A DNA stretch of 11,718 nt from Rickettsiaceae bacterium (GTDB lineage Bacteria; Pseudomonadota; Alphaproteobacteria; Rickettsiales; Rickettsiaceae): the NCBI GenBank assembly GCA_017995275.1, contig JAGOJE010000012.1:1-11718 (forward strand), in the 5' to 3' direction. Within the stretch, counting starts at the first letter, position 1, and every line of letters begins with the position of its first letter. The notes beneath the pieces were generated by a model. The model was not told the origin of the DNA. It did no database searches and saw nothing but the letters and a program-made list of their open reading frames with translations. This document shows positions 1-6,323 of this stretch, one piece after another. A program made the position numbers and the translations under genes.

Positions 1-57
1 GGCTATCAGATTGCAATTGCAGCGTTGTATTATAAAATAGATACCTTTGAATTGTAG
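1..57 (+). CDS. Possible C-terminal tail of a gene entering from the left
   Basis: Reading from base 1 in frame 1 gives 18 codons (peptide GYQIAIAALYYKIDTFEL) ending at a TAG at 55-57. The other two plus frames stop at 38-40 and 31-33 and look less protein-like. A strong hairpin begins at base 52, overlapping the stop, which fits the end of a gene. The product cannot be named from 18 residues, and an open stretch this short could easily arise by chance. Confidence 0.25.
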   Translation, partial: GYQIAIAALYYKIDTFEL

Positions 58-88
58 CCATAGAAGTTAAACTCTTATATGGCTACAA
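52..88. other. Strong inverted repeat / RNA hairpin
   Basis: TTGTAGCCATA (52-62) is perfectly complementary to TATGGCTACAA (78-88). After one mismatch (63/77) the pairing continues for three more base pairs (64-66 with 74-76) around a 7-nt loop. It lies between the possible plus-strand tail ending at 57 and the minus-strand gene ending at 163, so it could stabilise or end transcripts from either side. No run of T follows it on either strand, so it is not a textbook intrinsic terminator. It could also be a remnant of a palindromic element. Confidence 0.5.
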
Positions 89-162
89 AGTGATATGAAT
101 TTAATTATTTAATAAAAAAGTATAAGTGTTTTCATGTAAGCCTGTGATTGACTTACTGATGA

Positions 163-534
163 TTATTCTTCTATATTAGGATTTTCTACATCTCCCGATA
201 TTTTTGATTCTGGTGTCTCAAATTCGTAGCATAATGAGCCGTCATTTCCTAATGTGATCTTAAGGGGGTTGGCTGGACAAGCCATAGGATCGGACTCTTG
301 TACTTCTATTAGTTTGAAATTCATTGCAGTTGCGTCTTGGTATACTTTTGCTTCATCTTCTGGAAGAGAAGGCATCTGTGGAGTTATGGAAAGTGTTGTT
401 CCTGTATCAGATACCTCTGCTTTCCAATCTCCAGCATCATCTGTATATGTAACTGCTGATTCAATTCTTGAAAGTGGGGCCATTGGTGGCATTGAGAAAG
501 TTGGTGTATCTTTTGAATCGGTGTTTTTAGACAT
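163..534 (-). CDS. Small acidic protein of unknown function
   Basis: This 123-residue protein matches no family I recognise. It is strongly acidic (about 23 Asp/Glu against about 8 Lys/Arg) and its first 20 residues are rich in Ser, Thr, Pro and Met. It has two cysteines, about residues 86 and 102, and no signal peptide or membrane segment is visible. The ATG at 534-532 is supported by a good Shine-Dalgarno (AGGAGA, six bases upstream), and the frame ends at TAA. The gene lies 71 bp downstream of recG on the same strand, so it could be co-transcribed or use its own promoter. The opposite strand of the same segment is also open, but without a comparable ribosome site. A lineage-restricted cytoplasmic or exported protein is possible; no function can be assigned. 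Confidence 0.6.
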   Translation of the reverse strand: MSKNTDSKDTPTFSMPPMAPLSRIESAVTYTDDAGDWKAEVSDTGTTLSITPQMPSLPEDEAKVYQDATAMNFKLIEVQESDPMACPANPLKITLGNDGSLCYEFETPESKISGDVENPNIEE

Positions 535-540
535 AAATTT

Positions 541-546
541 TCTCCT
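541..546 (-). promoter_or_regulatory. Ribosome binding site of the small acidic protein
   Basis: On the minus strand AGGAGA stands six bases before the ATG at 534-532. It is one of the clearest Shine-Dalgarno sequences in the window and the main reason for taking this frame, rather than the overlapping plus-strand frame, as the gene. Confidence 0.6.
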
Positions 547-570
547 ATAAAAAATTAAAATGGAGTTGAA

Positions 571-598
571 TTAATATATCAAAAAAGATTTATATCAA
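571..598 (-). promoter_or_regulatory. Weak candidate promoter for the small acidic protein
   Basis: On the minus strand TTGATA (593-598) is separated by 16 bp from TATTAA (571-576), lying between the end of recG and the small gene. Each hexamer deviates from the sigma-70 consensus, and the region is very AT-rich, so a chance match is likely. Confidence 0.2.
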
Positions 599-605
599 TA
601 GTTTC

Positions 606-2636
606 TTAGAAGATTCTATCATTTTCTAGATTCTGAGTAAAAATTCTACTAATAAACTCTAAAGATTTATCAATTATACACTCTTTTATTATATTATTTG
701 CTTTTTCGTTGCATCTAACAAGTAGGTTAACATTATGCGAGATGTCAGCGAAGTGGAATTCCTGAGCTCCACTTTGTTTTGTGCCTAATATTTCACCGCC
801 TCCACGTAACAAAAGATCTTGTTCAGCTATGAAGAACCCATCTGTGCTGGATTTCATTATATTCAGCCTCTCCCTTGCAATAGATGAGGCTGCGGCGTAA
901 ATTAATATGCAAAAAGATGATAAGGATCCTCTACCCACTCTACCACGAAGTTGATGTAATTGAGCTAGGCCAAATCTTTCTGCATTTTCTATAACGATAA
1001 TTGTTGCTTCGGGAACATCTATCCCCACTTCTACAACTGTTGTAGATACCAGCATGGAGATTTCTCCATTTTTAAATTTTTGCATTGTGGAATCTTTTTC
1101 ATCGGACTGCATTTTTCCATGTACTAATCCAACCTTATCTCCAAACACTTCCTTGAAATATAGAAAGCGAGATATGCTATCTGCGGCTTCAAGTCTTCCT
1201 TCTAGCGATTCTTCTTCTGATTGTTGTTCTATCAGAGGGCATATCCAGTAGACTCTTTCTCCACAATCCATTTTTCTCTTTATGGATTTTATGATTTCTA
1301 CGCTTTTGCTACTATGTTTTAGTAGGGTTATGATTTCTGGCCTGCAGCTTGGTTTGGATGTTAATTTAGATACGGACATATCACCAAATAAAGTCATTGT
1401 GAGACTTCTTGGTATTGGTGTGGCTGTCATTACTAACATATCAGGACATTTTGCTTTTTTCAAAAGTTCAGCTCTCTGTTCCACCCCAAATTTATGTTGT
1501 TCATCTATTATTATATATCCCAAATCATTAAACTGTACTTTGTTTTGGAATAAAGAATGAGTACCTATTAAAATTAATATTTCCCCAGCTTCTAATTTTT
1601 CTAATATCTCTTTTTTTTGTTTTGCTTTTGTTTTGCTGGTAAGTAGTGCAACTTCAATCCCGCTTCCATCAAGCGCTTTGGTGAAAAAGTTGTAATGCTG
1701 GCTGGCTAGAAGATCTGTGGGAGCCATTAGAGCGCTTTGCATATTTTTTGCTGCTACATTTAATATTGTAAGTAGTGCAACAAGAGTTTTTCCTGATCCA
1801 ACGTCGCCTTGTAGCATTCTGGTCATACGGGTGCTAGATGATTGATCTTCCTCTATTTCATCTATAACATGCCTTTGTCCGTTGCTGAGTGTAAAGCCTA
1901 TTTTTTGAAGGGCTGCGTTCTGCAAATTTTCTGCTTTGGGAAATGATATTCCTCTGCGGGCATTGTTTTCTTTTCTCGCTTTTGCAAGCATTAACTGGTT
2001 AGAAAGTAATTCTACTTCTGCAAGAAAAGCTGTGGCTCTGGATATTTCCTCATGGTTATTTGGAGAATGTATCATTTTCATTGCCTTTACGAAATTTTCT
2101 CCATATTCACCACTTGCATTCATGGGTAAATTATCAATCAACAAAATAGCCCTTAAGATATAATCATGAAGTTGTTTATTATTTAGCCCATAGGTGAGGG
2201 GATATATAGGTTCCAATTCTTTTTTAGTTTGTGGATTCCATATGAATTCAGGATGAGCTATTTGATAGTAAAAGTCGTTGAATTCTACTTTTCCTTCTAT
2301 GGTAATTTTAGTCCCAATCCTAAGTTTAGAAAATATATAAGGATGGATTTTGTTGAAAAACACAAGTGTTATGGAGCCTGTGTTATTTTCAACATATATC
2401 TTCATTGGCTTTCTGTTTTTCGGCATTTCAATGTCTTTTATTATAACATCAGTAACTATATGTTGTTGTGGTTGTAAATTTGATAAATTAGGTTTCAAAT
2501 CTCTATCAATATAGCTATGCGGTTTATGGAGGAGTAAATCGGATGTAGAGCGTATTTTTAGACGGGTGAGAGCCTCATGAGCTGTTTTTGTGAGTTTTAT
2601 GAGAGATGATACTGGCTTAAATAATAACTCTGACAT
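606..2636 (-). CDS. recG: ATP-dependent DNA helicase RecG
   Basis: RecG is a superfamily 2 helicase that remodels stalled replication forks and recombination junctions. The 676 residues are close to the usual length. An N-terminal wedge/OB-fold region (about 50-140) precedes the helicase core: Walker A GDVGSGKT at 277-284, motif Ia APTDLLASQH at 305-314, DEQH box at 378-381, TATPIPR at 404-410, VVEVGIDVPEA at 534-544 and motif VI QLRGRVGRG at 562-570. The RecG-specific segment after the helicase lobes is present (EQDLLLRGGGEILGTKQSG, about 605-623). No key residue is missing. The ATG at 2636-2634 fits the expected N-terminus (LLFKPVSSLIKL) but lacks a clear Shine-Dalgarno. The gene is divergent from tilS and followed on the same strand by the small acidic protein. 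Confidence 0.97.
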   Translation of the reverse strand: MSELLFKPVSSLIKLTKTAHEALTRLKIRSTSDLLLHKPHSYIDRDLKPNLSNLQPQQHIVTDVIIKDIEMPKNRKPMKIYVENNTGSITLVFFNKIHPYIFSKLRIGTKITIEGKVEFNDFYYQIAHPEFIWNPQTKKELEPIYPLTYGLNNKQLHDYILRAILLIDNLPMNASGEYGENFVKAMKMIHSPNNHEEISRATAFLAEVELLSNQLMLAKARKENNARRGISFPKAENLQNAALQKIGFTLSNGQRHVIDEIEEDQSSSTRMTRMLQGDVGSGKTLVALLTILNVAAKNMQSALMAPTDLLASQHYNFFTKALDGSGIEVALLTSKTKAKQKKEILEKLEAGEILILIGTHSLFQNKVQFNDLGYIIIDEQHKFGVEQRAELLKKAKCPDMLVMTATPIPRSLTMTLFGDMSVSKLTSKPSCRPEIITLLKHSSKSVEIIKSIKRKMDCGERVYWICPLIEQQSEEESLEGRLEAADSISRFLYFKEVFGDKVGLVHGKMQSDEKDSTMQKFKNGEISMLVSTTVVEVGIDVPEATIIVIENAERFGLAQLHQLRGRVGRGSLSSFCILIYAAASSIARERLNIMKSSTDGFFIAEQDLLLRGGGEILGTKQSGAQEFHFADISHNVNLLVRCNEKANNIIKECIIDKSLEFISRIFTQNLENDRIF

Positions 2637-2655
2637 ATAATGCTATTACAATAAA

Positions 2656-2685
2656 AATAAATGTATGTATCCATTTGTGTGTGAA
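2656..2685 (-). promoter_or_regulatory. Candidate recG promoter
   Basis: On the minus strand TTCACA (2680-2685, one mismatch to the -35 consensus) is followed after 18 bp by TTTATT (2656-2661, two mismatches to the -10 consensus), about 20 bases before the recG ATG. The -35 box lies 5 bp from the end of the palindromic repeat at 2690-2787, so that insertion may have replaced the original upstream sequence. The prediction rests only on sequence similarity. Confidence 0.25.
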
Positions 2686-2689
2686 CTGT

Positions 2690-2787
2690 GTCATCCCGGA
2701 CATGCGAGCAAAAGCGAGCCGTGATCCGGGTCCAGTATATCTTCGTGGCTCTTTATTTGCCTGGACTCCTGCTTTCGCAGGAATGAC
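2690..2787 (-). repeat. Intergenic palindromic element, copy in minus orientation
   Basis: Read on the minus strand, this 98-bp segment starts GTCATTCC and ends GGGATGAC, imperfect terminal inverted repeats matching at seven of eight positions. It contains the same ordered blocks as the units inside tilS: a CCTGCGAAAGCAGG hairpin, AGAGCCACGAAG, then CCCGGATCACGGCT. The hairpin at 2765-2784 has an 8-bp stem (one G-T pair) and a GAAA loop. An open minus-strand frame across it (peptide VIPAKAGVQ) is explained by the repeat and is not called as a gene. It is a non-autonomous element: no transposase is present. Its family name is unknown to me, though it behaves like Rickettsia palindromic elements. 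Confidence 0.85.
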
Positions 2788-2810
2788 AAGGGGCGACTGG
2801 AATGACACTC

Positions 2811-2839
2811 TCCACAAGTAGATACGAATGTACTATAAG
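2811..2839 (+). promoter_or_regulatory. Candidate promoter for the tilS-led cluster
   Basis: TCCACA (2811-2816, four of six to the -35 consensus), a 17-bp spacer and TATAAG (2834-2839, five of six to the -10 consensus) lie directly upstream of tilS. The start of transcription would fall near 2846, giving a leader of only about ten bases, in keeping with the lack of a Shine-Dalgarno before tilS. The sequence lies between the palindromic repeat and the gene. Confidence 0.3.
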
Positions 2840-2856
2840 TTTAGCCGATAACGAAT

Positions 2857-4464
2857 ATGAAATCCACAATATTAGAAAATTTATTTAATCAGACGCTTAA
2901 TGCATTCGTGGTAAAAGGTAATAAAATTGCAGTTGCAGTGTCTGGTGGGCCAGATTCTCTTGCTCTTCTTCATTTTGCAAGTTCATGGGCGAAGGATTCG
3001 GCTGTTAAAGTTGTAGCGCTGACTGTTGATCATAGGTTGCGAGATGAATCTCAAAAAGAGGCAGAATATGTTGCATCTATATGCAAGAGTCTGGAGATTC
3101 CACACCATATATTAACTTGGCATAGAAAAGATGGCGATAAAGTGATGCATGATGCTTCAAGGCACGCTAGATATAACTTGCTCGCGCAGTATTGCAGAGA
3201 AAATAATATAGATACAATTCTCACTGCTCATAATGCGGATGATAAAATAGAGAATTTTCTTATAAGGCTTTCTAAAGCTAGTGGTCTTTTGGGGCTTATG
3301 CAAAATGATGTGAACTTTTACGGAAATATCAGAATATTACGTCCATTATCTAGCGTTTATAAAAAGGATCTTGAAGATTATATTGCTAATATTGGAGTGG
3401 AAGCTTGTTATGATCCATCAAATTCTGATCCTAAATATCAAAGGAGTAACATAAGAAAATGGTTGTCTATGATGCCAAAAGAGTTAGAGCCCGAGCTGTT
3501 TAAAGATAGGATGTTAAAAAGTATTTCATATCTTTCCGAATCTGGTGCGCATATTAGAGATCTTTTTATAAGTGAAATTGCTGAAAAGGCTGTAATTCAC
3601 CCTTCAGGATATGCTACTTACAAGATTGGGGGTGCGTATCAAGATATAACGACAATGGTTCTTTCTCACTTACTTACTATAGTTAGCGGTCAAAGTTTTA
3701 TTCCAAGGGCAGAAGCTGTGGAGAAGTTGTATGATGCGTTGATGGGGGGCTCACCGGTCCGGGATGACATGGGGTGTCATTGTTGTCATTCCTGCGAAGG
3801 CAGGAATCCAGGAGAAAAAAAGAGCCACGAAGTGGCGCATTATCAGCTGGATCCCGGATCACGGCTTGCAGGCTCGCCGGTCCCGGATGACATGGGGTGT
3901 CATTGTTGTCATTTCTGCGAAGGTAGGAATCCAGGAGAGAAAAAGAGCCACGGAGTGGCGCATTATCAGCTGGATCCCGGATCACGGCTTGCAGGCTCGC
4001 CTGTCCCGGATGACATGGGGTGTCATTGTTGTCATTCCTGCGAAAGCAGGAATCCAGGAAAATTCAAAGCTACATTACATGGTTGTATTGTCGAGAAAAT
4101 AGGGAATAGAATATATTTCTACAGATCTTTTGGTAGGAATATGCCAGATGCAGTTCCTTTGAGTGCTGATATCAAATGGGATGGAAGGTGGAGAAGCCAT
4201 ATAAACAACAAAAATTTTATTGTTACTAATTTATCCATGAAGCAATATAGCGAGCTGAAGAAGGATGCTATTTTTGCTAAAAAATCCATAGGCGTAAAAA
4301 AGCAGCTGTTATTTACTTTGCCTGTGATATTGGATCAGGATCAAAAAGTTCTAGCAATACCTCACATAGATTATTATAATGGAGCATCGTTTATGGAAGG
4401 GGCTTTAGTTTTTGAGCCAAATTACATGTCGCGTTTAGTAGATTTTTGCTGGGGTAAGGTATGA
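2857..4464 (+). CDS. tilS: tRNA(Ile)-lysidine synthetase TilS with in-frame repeat insertion
   Basis: TilS uses ATP and lysine to convert C34 of the CAU-anticodon tRNA-Ile to lysidine, which lets it read AUA codons; it is normally essential. The N-terminal PP-loop ATPase domain is intact: SGGPDS at 29-34, VDHRL at 57-61, an HNADDKIEN version of the HHxxDQxET motif at 125-133, then YDPSNSDPKYQRSNIR at 185-200. The central and C-terminal domains follow, with HGCIVEKIGNRIYFYR near 408-423. Residues 298-401 are a foreign 104-residue insertion of 41-residue repeats (GSPVPDDMG...CHCCHSCEGRNPG...YQLDPGSRLA). Removing it leaves about 431 residues, a normal length. The insertion lies between a helix (AEAVEKLYDAL) and the following strand, probably a surface loop, and both flanks are still well-formed TilS. 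The start at 2857 fits the family, but no ribosome site is evident. The stop overlaps ftsH by 4 nt. Confidence 0.93.
   Translation: MKSTILENLFNQTLNAFVVKGNKIAVAVSGGPDSLALLHFASSWAKDSAVKVVALTVDHRLRDESQKEAEYVASICKSLEIPHHILTWHRKDGDKVMHDASRHARYNLLAQYCRENNIDTILTAHNADDKIENFLIRLSKASGLLGLMQNDVNFYGNIRILRPLSSVYKKDLEDYIANIGVEACYDPSNSDPKYQRSNIRKWLSMMPKELEPELFKDRMLKSISYLSESGAHIRDLFISEIAEKAVIHPSGYATYKIGGAYQDITTMVLSHLLTIVSGQSFIPRAEAVEKLYDALMGGSPVRDDMGCHCCHSCEGRNPGEKKSHEVAHYQLDPGSRLAGSPVPDDMGCHCCHFCEGRNPGEKKSHGVAHYQLDPGSRLAGSPVPDDMGCHCCHSCESRNPGKFKATLHGCIVEKIGNRIYFYRSFGRNMPDAVPLSADIKWDGRWRSHINNKNFIVTNLSMKQYSELKKDAIFAKKSIGVKKQLLFTLPVILDQDQKVLAIPHIDYYNGASFMEGALVFEPNYMSRLVDFCWGKV
3748..4059 (+). repeat. In-frame tandem palindromic repeat array in tilS (123-bp unit, about 2.5 copies)
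   Basis: Unit 1 is 3748-3870, unit 2 is 3871-3993 and a partial unit 3 is 3994-4059. Units 1 and 2 have equal length and differ at six positions (about 95% identity); three of the changes alter the protein (R/P, S/F, E/G). Each unit is 41 codons and the whole array 104, so the tilS frame is kept. Each carries an element bounded by GTCAT and ATGAC (3785-3891 and 3908-4014), joined by an identical 16-bp linker; partial ends of the element flank the array at 3748-3768 and 4031-4059. Hairpins with CCTGC/GCAGG-type stems occur at 3788-3807, 3911-3930 and 4034-4053, and GCCAC/GTGGC stems at 3824-3836 and 3947-3959. The same element in the other orientation lies at 2690-2787. This is not a CRISPR array: units are long and there are no unique spacers. 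Confidence 0.93.
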
Positions 4465-6314
4465 ATAATCAAGGTAGGAACATAATTATATGGCTGGTGA
4501 TTTTTATGTCAGTCATTTTCTTTTTTGGATCATTCCAGGATGATATAGCAAGTTCAGGGAAGAAAAAGCTAGCATTGTCGGATTTTCTTGCTGAGCTAGA
4601 TTCAAAACATATAGGTGAAGTTAAGATAGATGGAAGTAATATAGAAGGTAAGCTTACTGATGGAACTCCATTTTCTACTTACATAGGTAATTATCCTGAG
4701 GTTATTACAAAGATAGCATCAAGTGGAACTCGTTTTGATATTACTCCTCCTAATACTAAGATGCATTATTTAGTGAATTTGCTGTTTTCTGCATTTCCAG
4801 TGCTTTTGCTGATAGGTTTCTGGATATTCTTCATGAGGCAGATGAGTGGTGGCGGGAAAGGTGGTGCTTTAGGGTTTGGAAAGTCTAAAGCCAAGCTTTT
4901 ATCTGAAAAGGGTGGTAAGGTCACTTTTAATGATGTTGCGGGTATTGAAGAAGCAAAGAATGAACTTCAGGAAATAGTCGATTTTCTTAGGGACCCAAGT
5001 AAATTTCAAAAAATAGGTGGTAAAATACCTAAGGGATGTTTGCTTATTGGCCCTCCTGGTACTGGTAAAACTCTCCTTGCAAGAGCAATAGCTGGTGAAG
5101 CTAATGTGCCTTTCTTCAGTATTTCTGGTTCGGATTTTGTGGAGATGTTTGTTGGCGTTGGTGCCAGCCGCGTGCGAGATATGTTTGAACAAGGTAAGAA
5201 AAATGCCCCATGTATCATTTTTATAGATGAGATTGACGCGGTAGGTCGCCATAGGGGAATAGGTCTTGGAGGTGGTAATGATGAGAGGGAGCAAACCTTA
5301 AATCAGATGCTTGTGGAGATGGATGGTTTTGAAGCTAACGAGGGGGTTGTAGTTATAGCCGCTACCAATAGGCCGGATGTTTTGGATCAGGCTCTTCTTC
5401 GTCCAGGAAGATTTGATAGGCAAATCACTGTATCAAATCCTGATATAAACGGTCGTGAAGCTATATTAAAAGTACATCTATCAAAGATAAAGTATGATTC
5501 TTCGGTTAATCCTAGAATAATCGCCAGGGGAACGCCTGGATTTTCTGGAGCGGAACTTGCAAATTTGGTGAATGAGGCGGCTCTTCTTGCAGCTCGTCAT
5601 AATAAGTCTAAAGTTGTGATGCAAGATCTTGAAGATGCAAAGGACAAAGTAATGATGGGCCCAGAGCGTAGGTCAACTGTTATGACGGATGAAGAGAAAA
5701 AACTTACTGCTTATCATGAGGGTGGGCATGCTTTGGTTGGTCTTTACTGCCCAGCTTCGGACCCTATACATAAGGCTACGATAATACCTAGAGGGGGTGC
5801 TCTTGGTATGGTTATGCGTTTGCCTGAAAATGACCGTTTTTCCTTCCATGTAGATAAAATGGAGGCAGATATTGCTGTAGCAGTTGCAGGTAGAGTTGCT
5901 GAAGAAATTATCTTTGGAAGAGACAAAGTGACTTCTGGTGCGTCTTCAGATATTAAAATGGCAACAAAACTTGCAAGAGCGATGGTGACAGAATGGGGAC
6001 TTAGTGAGAAAATAGGAATTATATATCATGGTGCTTCTAATGAAGATATATATACTGGTTCTCGTGGTGCTGTAAGGTCTGACCACACTTCTGAAACGAT
6101 AGATGAAGAAGTAAAGAGAATAGTTGATGATGGTCACAAAAGGGCCACCAAGATTTTAAAAACTCATATAGATCAACTTCATCTTCTTGCAAAAACTTTG
6201 GTGGAAAAAGAGACCTTATCTGGTGATGAGATCAAGCGTCTGATTGGTATGGAAGTCAAGCCTTCTGCGGACCAAGCGCAAGAGAAAAAGCCAAGAAAGA
6301 AAAAGAGTGAGTAG
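4461..6314 (+). CDS. ftsH: ATP-dependent zinc metalloprotease FtsH
   Basis: FtsH is a hexameric inner-membrane AAA+ protease that degrades misfolded membrane proteins and short-lived regulators. The 617 residues show the full family layout: membrane segment 1 (about 7-23), a periplasmic domain (about 24-102), membrane segment 2 (about 103-125), then the AAA+ domain with Walker A GPPGTGKT at 197-204, pore motif FVG at 230-232, Walker B IIFIDEID at 252-259 and the second region of homology ATNRPDVLDQALLRPGRFDR at 301-320. The protease domain has the zinc motif HEGGH at 419-423, a variant of the common HEAGH that keeps HExxH, and the likely third zinc ligand Asp497 in GASSD. The C-terminus is lysine-rich. 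The ATG overlaps the tilS stop (ATGA), so translation is probably coupled. The tilS-ftsH pair is common in bacteria. Confidence 0.97.
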   Translation: MNNQGRNIIIWLVIFMSVIFFFGSFQDDIASSGKKKLALSDFLAELDSKHIGEVKIDGSNIEGKLTDGTPFSTYIGNYPEVITKIASSGTRFDITPPNTKMHYLVNLLFSAFPVLLLIGFWIFFMRQMSGGGKGGALGFGKSKAKLLSEKGGKVTFNDVAGIEEAKNELQEIVDFLRDPSKFQKIGGKIPKGCLLIGPPGTGKTLLARAIAGEANVPFFSISGSDFVEMFVGVGASRVRDMFEQGKKNAPCIIFIDEIDAVGRHRGIGLGGGNDEREQTLNQMLVEMDGFEANEGVVVIAATNRPDVLDQALLRPGRFDRQITVSNPDINGREAILKVHLSKIKYDSSVNPRIIARGTPGFSGAELANLVNEAALLAARHNKSKVVMQDLEDAKDKVMMGPERRSTVMTDEEKKLTAYHEGGHALVGLYCPASDPIHKATIIPRGGALGMVMRLPENDRFSFHVDKMEADIAVAVAGRVAEEIIFGRDKVTSGASSDIKMATKLARAMVTEWGLSEKIGIIYHGASNEDIYTGSRGAVRSDHTSETIDEEVKRIVDDGHKRATKILKTHIDQLHLLAKTLVEKETLSGDEIKRLIGMEVKPSADQAQEKKPRKKKSE

Positions 6315-6323
6315 TATTTTTAT

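Noticed and set aside
254..550. Plus-strand open frame opposite the small acidic protein
   Set aside because: It has no comparable ribosome site and covers almost the same bases as the minus-strand frame, which has one; only one of the two is likely to be real.
2690..2787. Insertion sequence with its own transposase
   Set aside because: The element is about 100 bp and no transposase or integrase coding sequence occurs in the window; it can only be a non-autonomous element.
2617..2817. A 66-codon minus-strand open frame with a VIPAKAGVQ peptide between recG and tilS
   Set aside because: It runs across the palindromic repeat and overlaps the recG start; the peptide is a by-product of the repeat seen in many bacterial genomes, and no ribosome site precedes it.
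3748..4059. CRISPR array
   Set aside because: Units are 123 bp, tandem and nearly identical throughout, with no unique spacers and no cas genes.
3764..4102. Plus-strand frame (112 codons) and overlapping minus-strand frame (3698-3985) inside tilS
   Set aside because: Both are open only because the repeat units lack stops in these frames; the tilS frame continues with conserved sequence on both sides, so these are not separate genes.
5715..5731. HEGGH in FtsH as a defective protease site
   Set aside because: Only the variable third residue differs from HEAGH; both histidines and the glutamate of HExxH are present, as is the downstream Asp497, so loss of activity is not indicated.
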